Below, one piece after another: positions 14,756 through 18,047 of a stretch of DNA of 18,047 bases (within the stretch, counting starts at the first letter, position 1; every line of letters starts with the position of its first letter). A program made the position numbers and the translations under genes. A model generated the notes under the pieces. It did no database searches and was not told the DNA's origin. It saw nothing but the letters and a program-made list of their open reading frames with translations. Origin of the DNA: Propionivibrio sp. GTDB taxonomy: Bacteria > Pseudomonadota > Gammaproteobacteria > Burkholderiales > Rhodocyclaceae. The DNA lies in contig QKII01000068.1 of NCBI GenBank assembly GCA_003249625.1, forward strand, positions 1 to 18,047, written 5' to 3'.

Positions 14756-15733
14756 ATGAACTCGTCCATCTCCTCTCCCGCCATCCAGAGCCGCCCCCAG
14801 CTTCGTCACCTGCTGAGAGACTACGGCATCGTCATTGCATTCGTGGTGCTTTGCGGCGTGCTCAGTGCTGTTAACGAAAACTTCCTGACGTGGGGCAACT
14901 GGATCAACATCCTGCGTCAGACATCGATTAACGGAATTCTCGCCATCGGGATGACCTACGTCATCCTGACCAAGGGCATCGATCTGTCTGTCGGCTCGAT
15001 TCTGGCGCTCAGCGGGCTGGTGACCGGGAGCCTGGTGACCGGGAGTACGCCGCATGCGGCGTATGTCGGGATCCTGGCCGGCCTGTTCGTTGGGATCGCG
15101 CTGGGGGCGGTCAATGGCTTGATCGTCGCCCGTCTGTCCGTTGCGCCGTTCGTGGTGACACTCGGCATGCTGAGCGTGGCGCGCGGCATGACCTTCATCT
15201 ACAACGACGGGATGCCGATTGCCAATCTTTCCAAGCAATTCCGTTTCATCGGACAAGGCATGGTCGGCGGGATCCCTGTGCCGGTGATCATCCTGGCAAT
15301 CACCTTCTTCATCTTCTGGTTCATCCTCAAGTACACCACTTTCGGACGCTATGTCTATGCGGTTGGCGGCAACGAACGCAGTGCGAAAACCAGCGGTATC
15401 AGCACACGCTGGGTGGTGTTCTCGGTTTATGTGATTTCCGGTCTGCTCTCGGGGCTTGCCGGACAGATCTTGGCTGCGCGGACGACCTCCGCCCTGCCGC
15501 AGGCGGGAATCGCCTATGAGCTCGACGCCATCGCGGCGGTGGTGATCGGTGGGACGAGTTTGAGCGGCGGGGTCGGTACCCTCTCCGGCACCCTGATCGG
15601 CGCGCTCATCATCGGCGTCATCAACAACGGTCTTGACCTGATGGGCGTCTCGTCCTACTACCAGCAGGTGATCAAGGGAACGATCATCGTCGCGGCCGTA
15701 CTTCTCGACGCTTCCCGCAAGAAACAAAGCTGA
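14756..15733 (+). CDS. CUT2-type sugar ABC importer, permease subunit (importer 2)
   Basis: A 325-residue inner-membrane permease of the RbsC family. The hydrophobic part starts near residue 24 (GIVIAFVVLCGVL), with the hallmark TKGIDLSVGS at 72-81, GAVNGLIVARLSVAPFVVTL in the middle, the coupling stretch VGGNERSAKTSGI and the late motif DAIAAVVIGGTSLSGGVG. The tail is short (ASRKKQS). I chose ATG 14756, with AAGG about ten bases upstream. A TTG at 14735 would overlap the ATPase stop and add seven residues unlike the family. It shares motif order with the importer-1 permease but differs along its length, so this is not a recent duplication. The binding protein follows after 56 bases. Confidence 0.94.
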   Translation: MNSSISSPAIQSRPQLRHLLRDYGIVIAFVVLCGVLSAVNENFLTWGNWINILRQTSINGILAIGMTYVILTKGIDLSVGSILALSGLVTGSLVTGSTPHAAYVGILAGLFVGIALGAVNGLIVARLSVAPFVVTLGMLSVARGMTFIYNDGMPIANLSKQFRFIGQGMVGGIPVPVIILAITFFIFWFILKYTTFGRYVYAVGGNERSAKTSGISTRWVVFSVYVISGLLSGLAGQILAARTTSALPQAGIAYELDAIAAVVIGGTSLSGGVGTLSGTLIGALIIGVINNGLDLMGVSSYYQQVIKGTIIVAAVLLDASRKKQS

Positions 15734-15789
15734 GTTGTCCTTCCTGGCAGTCCTAACCGCAGTACCCATTCACTTAATGGAGAAATGAT

Positions 15790-16794
15790 ATGCGACTCTT
15801 GAAACTTGCAGCTATGACATTGGCAATATCTCTTGCCGCCTCCGGTTCCTCGCTGGCGCAAGACAAGAAGACGTACAAGATCGGCGCGGCGGTATACGGG
15901 CTGAAGGGTGAATTCATGCAGTTGTGGTCGAATGCGCTGAAGGAGCATCCGTTGGTCAAGAACGGCACGGTCAAGGTCACCGTGTTTGACGGCAACTACG
16001 ATGCACTGACCCAGAACAACCAGTTCGATACGATGGTGACGCAGAAGTACGACGGAATCCTGTTCGTCCCGATCGACATCCAGGCCGGCGCCGCCGGGGT
16101 GGAAAGAGCTGCCGAAGCTAAGATTCCGGTCGTTGGCTCGAATACCCGCGTGAATAGCGACAAGCTGACTTCGTATGTCGGTTCAAACGACGTGATCGCT
16201 GGGGAAATGGAGGCTGAATCGGTGATCAAGGCCATCGGCGGCAAGGGCAATGTCGTGATCCTGGAAGGCCCGATCGGACAATCTGCGCAGATCGAGCGCC
16301 GTAAGGGAAATCAGAACGTCCTGACCAAGTACAAGGACGTCAAGGTTCTCGAAATGAAGACGGCAAACTGGTCACGTGCCGAGGCCCTGTCGTTGATGGA
16401 AAACTGGCTGACGGCGCATTCGGGAAAGATCAACGGCATTATCGGTCAGAACGATGAAATGGCGCTGGGCGCCATCGAAGCGGTCAAGGCCAAGGGCATT
16501 GATCCGAAGACAATTCCGACCGCCGGCATCGACGGTGTGACCGACGCCGTGCGTGCGGTCAAGGACGGCAACATGGTCAGCGTGCTGCAGGACGCTGCAG
16601 CTCAGGCGCAGGGTGGCCTTGATGTGTTGATGCGCTCGATCGTCGGCCCGAGCTACAAGCCGCAGTCGGACATCTGGAAGAAATACTCCGCGCAGGGCCT
16701 GGCCTGGGGCGATGGCACGGCCAAGCACTACAACATTCCGTGGACGCCGATTACCAAAGCGAATGCTGACGCGATGCTGGCCGCACGCAAGTGA
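15790..16794 (+). CDS. Periplasmic sugar-binding protein (importer 2)
   Basis: A 334-residue RbsB-type binding protein (Peripla_BP_4). The signal peptide (MRLLKLAAMTLAISLAASGS, then SLA) is probably cut after A23, giving QDKKTYKIGAAVYG at the mature start. Ligand-site landmarks are FDGNYDALTQ (66-75), VPIDIQAGAAGVE (93-105), GQNDEMALGAIEAVKAKG (219-236, N221/D222) and GIDGVTDAVRAVKDG (246-260, D248). The C-terminal part has extra aromatic segments (PSYKPQSDIWKKYS, HYNIPWTP) absent from the importer-1 protein, so the two may bind different ligands. GGAG lies about eight bases before ATG 15790. The gene is followed by a 12-bp hairpin at 16813-16843 and then the short-chain dehydrogenase, which suggests that its substrate is oxidised by that enzyme. 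Confidence 0.94.
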   Translation: MRLLKLAAMTLAISLAASGSSLAQDKKTYKIGAAVYGLKGEFMQLWSNALKEHPLVKNGTVKVTVFDGNYDALTQNNQFDTMVTQKYDGILFVPIDIQAGAAGVERAAEAKIPVVGSNTRVNSDKLTSYVGSNDVIAGEMEAESVIKAIGGKGNVVILEGPIGQSAQIERRKGNQNVLTKYKDVKVLEMKTANWSRAEALSLMENWLTAHSGKINGIIGQNDEMALGAIEAVKAKGIDPKTIPTAGIDGVTDAVRAVKDGNMVSVLQDAAAQAQGGLDVLMRSIVGPSYKPQSDIWKKYSAQGLAWGDGTAKHYNIPWTPITKANADAMLAARK

Positions 16795-16812
16795 TTTGGT
16801 GATGACATGACC

Positions 16813-16843
16813 ACTGCGGGGCGCCGCTTTTGCGCTTCGCAGT
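16813..16843 (+). terminator. Hairpin between binding protein 2 and the short-chain dehydrogenase
   Basis: ACTGCGGGGCGC (16813-16824) pairs with GCGCTTCGCAGT (16832-16843), with two G-U pairs, a 12-bp stem with a 7-base loop. It lies inside a 77-base gap and is not followed by a T-run. It is placed as a stabiliser of the upstream binding-protein mRNA or as a partial terminator that lowers dehydrogenase expression. Confidence 0.5.
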
Positions 16844-16871
16844 CAGTTAGCGGATAAATTGGAGACAAAAA

Positions 16872-17630
16872 ATGGCAACTACGTTTGAGGCGGGCTTCCG
16901 GCTCGACGGGAAGGTGGCGTTGATTACAGGGGCCGCAGCAGGTATCGGTTACGCGATATCAGAACTGTTCGCGAAGCAGGGGGCGCGTCTCGTGCTGCTC
17001 GACCTGAGTGAGGAAGTCCGGAATGTTGCACAGGAATTACCGGGCGACCATCTGGCGATTCCATGCAACGTCGCAGAAAACACGAAAATCCAGGCGGCGG
17101 TGGACAAGGCTGTCGAGAAGTACGGGAAGATCGATATCCTTGTAAACAATGCAGGGGTCGCGCTGCTCAACAAGGCCGCCGAGGTGACCGAGAAGGAGTG
17201 GGACACCACCATGGCGGTTAACCTTAGGGCGCCGTTCTTCCTTGCCCAGGCAGTGGCGAAGGTCATGACGAAAAACGGTGGCGGGCAGATCGTCAATATG
17301 GCGTCGCAGGCGAGCGTCATAGCGCTGGATCGCCATGTCGCCTACTGCGCGAGTAAGGCGGCGGTCGTATCCATGACGGAGGTTCTTGCGATCGAATGGG
17401 CGCGCGCCGGCATTACGGTCAACGCCATTTCCCCGACCGTCGTAGAGACGGCGCTCGGGAAAAAAGCGTGGGCAGGCGAGGTCGGTGAGGCAATGAAGCA
17501 GAAGATTCCGGTTGGCCGATTTGCGCAGCCGGAGGAAATTGCCTCAGCAGCCCTGTATCTCGTCAGTGAACACACGCGGATCATGACGGGCGCCAATGTT
17601 GTTATTGACGGCGGCTATACGATCCAGTGA
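16872..17630 (+). CDS. Short-chain dehydrogenase of the GolD/DthD type (D-threitol dehydrogenase-like)
   Basis: A 252-residue classical SDR, cytoplasmic, expected to oxidise a secondary alcohol of a small polyol with NAD+. The cofactor motif is TGAAAGIG (19-26), and D44 at the end of the second strand (VLLDL) favours NAD+ over NADP+. NNAG is at 92-95. The catalytic tetrad is N117, S145 (VNMASQAS), Y158 and K162 (AYCASK). The stretches VNMASQASVIALDRHVAYCA and GKKAWAGEVGEAMK recall Listeria GolD and the D-threitol dehydrogenase DthD of Mycobacterium smegmatis, from memory. The C-terminal DGGYTIQ is family-like. GGAG lies about eight bases before ATG 16872. It follows importer 2 and probably shares its promoter, with the hairpin at 16813-16843 between. 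D-threitol to D-erythrulose is a good first hypothesis; 1,2-diols and pentitols are alternatives. Confidence 0.88.
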   Translation: MATTFEAGFRLDGKVALITGAAAGIGYAISELFAKQGARLVLLDLSEEVRNVAQELPGDHLAIPCNVAENTKIQAAVDKAVEKYGKIDILVNNAGVALLNKAAEVTEKEWDTTMAVNLRAPFFLAQAVAKVMTKNGGGQIVNMASQASVIALDRHVAYCASKAAVVSMTEVLAIEWARAGITVNAISPTVVETALGKKAWAGEVGEAMKQKIPVGRFAQPEEIASAALYLVSEHTRIMTGANVVIDGGYTIQ

Positions 17631-17641
17631 TGTAAAAAGAC

Positions 17642-17676
17642 CGGTGTGAGTGTTGTGTGAGTCTTCACTCACGCCG
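17642..17676 (-). terminator. Probable Rho-independent terminator for the right-edge gene
   Basis: CGGTGTGAGTG (17642-17652) pairs with CACTCACGCCG (17666-17676), an 11-bp stem with one G-U pair and a 13-base loop. On the minus strand it is followed by GTCTTTTTAC, a five-T run, as expected for intrinsic termination. It lies 12 bases after the SDR stop in a convergent gap, so it may also limit plus-strand transcripts. Confidence 0.6.
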
Positions 17677-17892
17677 CGTTCTCCAGAGAGTCCGCGTTCC
17701 GTGTATGCGCATCGGCCCTCTCCAGGCATGTCTCAACCCTGGGTTCAGAGACCGGAAACCGAGTTGAGCCAGCGCTCGTTTTGCCTGCTCGCAGACCGCA
17801 TACCGGCCAAGCCTGGCGTTATGTCTTCGCGGAAAATATTTTGGCGAACTGGATTATTCCGGTCGGAGGAGACCTCTGATGACCTGACAGGA

Positions 17893-18047
17893 TTAGCGCG
17901 CGCCAGCAGCGCTGGTGCTGAGTTTGCCTTCAGATGCCTTGCGGTAGGCTTCAAGGGCTGCATCACGTGCTTTGCCAACCAGCATGTAGAGCTTGACGAT
18001 ACCGTAGCCGACAACCGCTGATAGCGCTGCAACGATCAAACTGATTT
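17893..18047 (-). CDS. Membrane protein of unknown identity, C-terminal fragment
   Basis: The minus strand is open from the right edge to a TAA at 17893-17895, giving the last 50 residues of a protein. It begins with a hydrophobic segment (ISLIVAALSAVVGYGIVKLY) that looks like a final membrane helix, followed by a charged helix-like tail (ARDAALEAYRKASEGK) ending TSAAGAR. The start and the rest of the gene are outside the window. I do not recognise the family. It faces the polyol cluster tail-to-tail and is probably not part of it. The assignment as coding rests on the open frame, the helix plus charged-tail composition, and the terminator at 17642-17676. Confidence 0.5.
   Translation of the reverse strand, partial: ISLIVAALSAVVGYGIVKLYMLVGKARDAALEAYRKASEGKLSTSAAGAR

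Noticed and set aside
7766..15733. Two importers as a tandem duplication
   Set aside because: ATPases, permeases and binding proteins differ throughout in sequence and length, and only one has a DUF2291 partner. They are paralogues of the same family, not a recent copy.
17650..18021. 123-codon plus-strand frame at the right edge
   Set aside because: It overlaps the terminator-like hairpin and is antisense to the minus-strand membrane-protein fragment, which has a more protein-like composition and an ending stop.

Overview
This is a high-GC window that reads as one sugar-alcohol (polyol) uptake and catabolism cluster. Its codon use, gene style and the class A penicillin-binding protein at the left edge suggest a betaproteobacterium, possibly Rhodocyclales-like. 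That placement is inference; there is no rRNA or other taxonomic marker. I see no tRNA or rRNA, CRISPR array, transposase or insertion sequence.

Layout. Positions 1-281 (minus) hold the start of a class A penicillin-binding protein that runs off the left edge. From 5024 down to 316 the minus strand carries a one-piece DhaK-DhaL ketose kinase, a DeoR-family regulator and an FGGY (xylulokinase-like) kinase. A 778-base divergent intergenic region (5025-5802) has an AT-rich core, an inverted repeat and a sigma70-type promoter. The plus strand then carries: a zinc dehydrogenase resembling erythritol/L-threitol dehydrogenase (EltD); a four-gene CUT2 (ribose-type) ABC importer block (DUF2291 protein, ATPase, permease, binding protein); a second zinc polyol dehydrogenase; a second complete CUT2 importer (ATPase, permease, binding protein); and a GolD/DthD-type short-chain dehydrogenase. 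The right edge (17893-18047, minus) is the C-terminal end of an unrelated membrane protein, with a probable terminator at 17642-17676.

How it may work (inference). Two importers bring in two sugars or polyols. Three dehydrogenases of two folds oxidise polyols to ketoses, for example erythritol, L-threitol or D-threitol to L- or D-erythrulose, or a pentitol to a ketopentose. The DhaK-DhaL kinase would phosphorylate the short ketose (erythrulose or dihydroxyacetone) and the FGGY kinase a ketopentose such as xylulose. The DeoR protein is the only regulator in the window. The promoter regions before eltD and before the second importer share a near-identical -35/-10 module (TTGACAT, 17-base spacer, CAGAATGG) and a perfect TGATT-N6-AATCA inverted repeat, so the two halves are probably co-regulated. 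No tetrose- or pentose-phosphate isomerase is in the window, so the pathway must be completed elsewhere.
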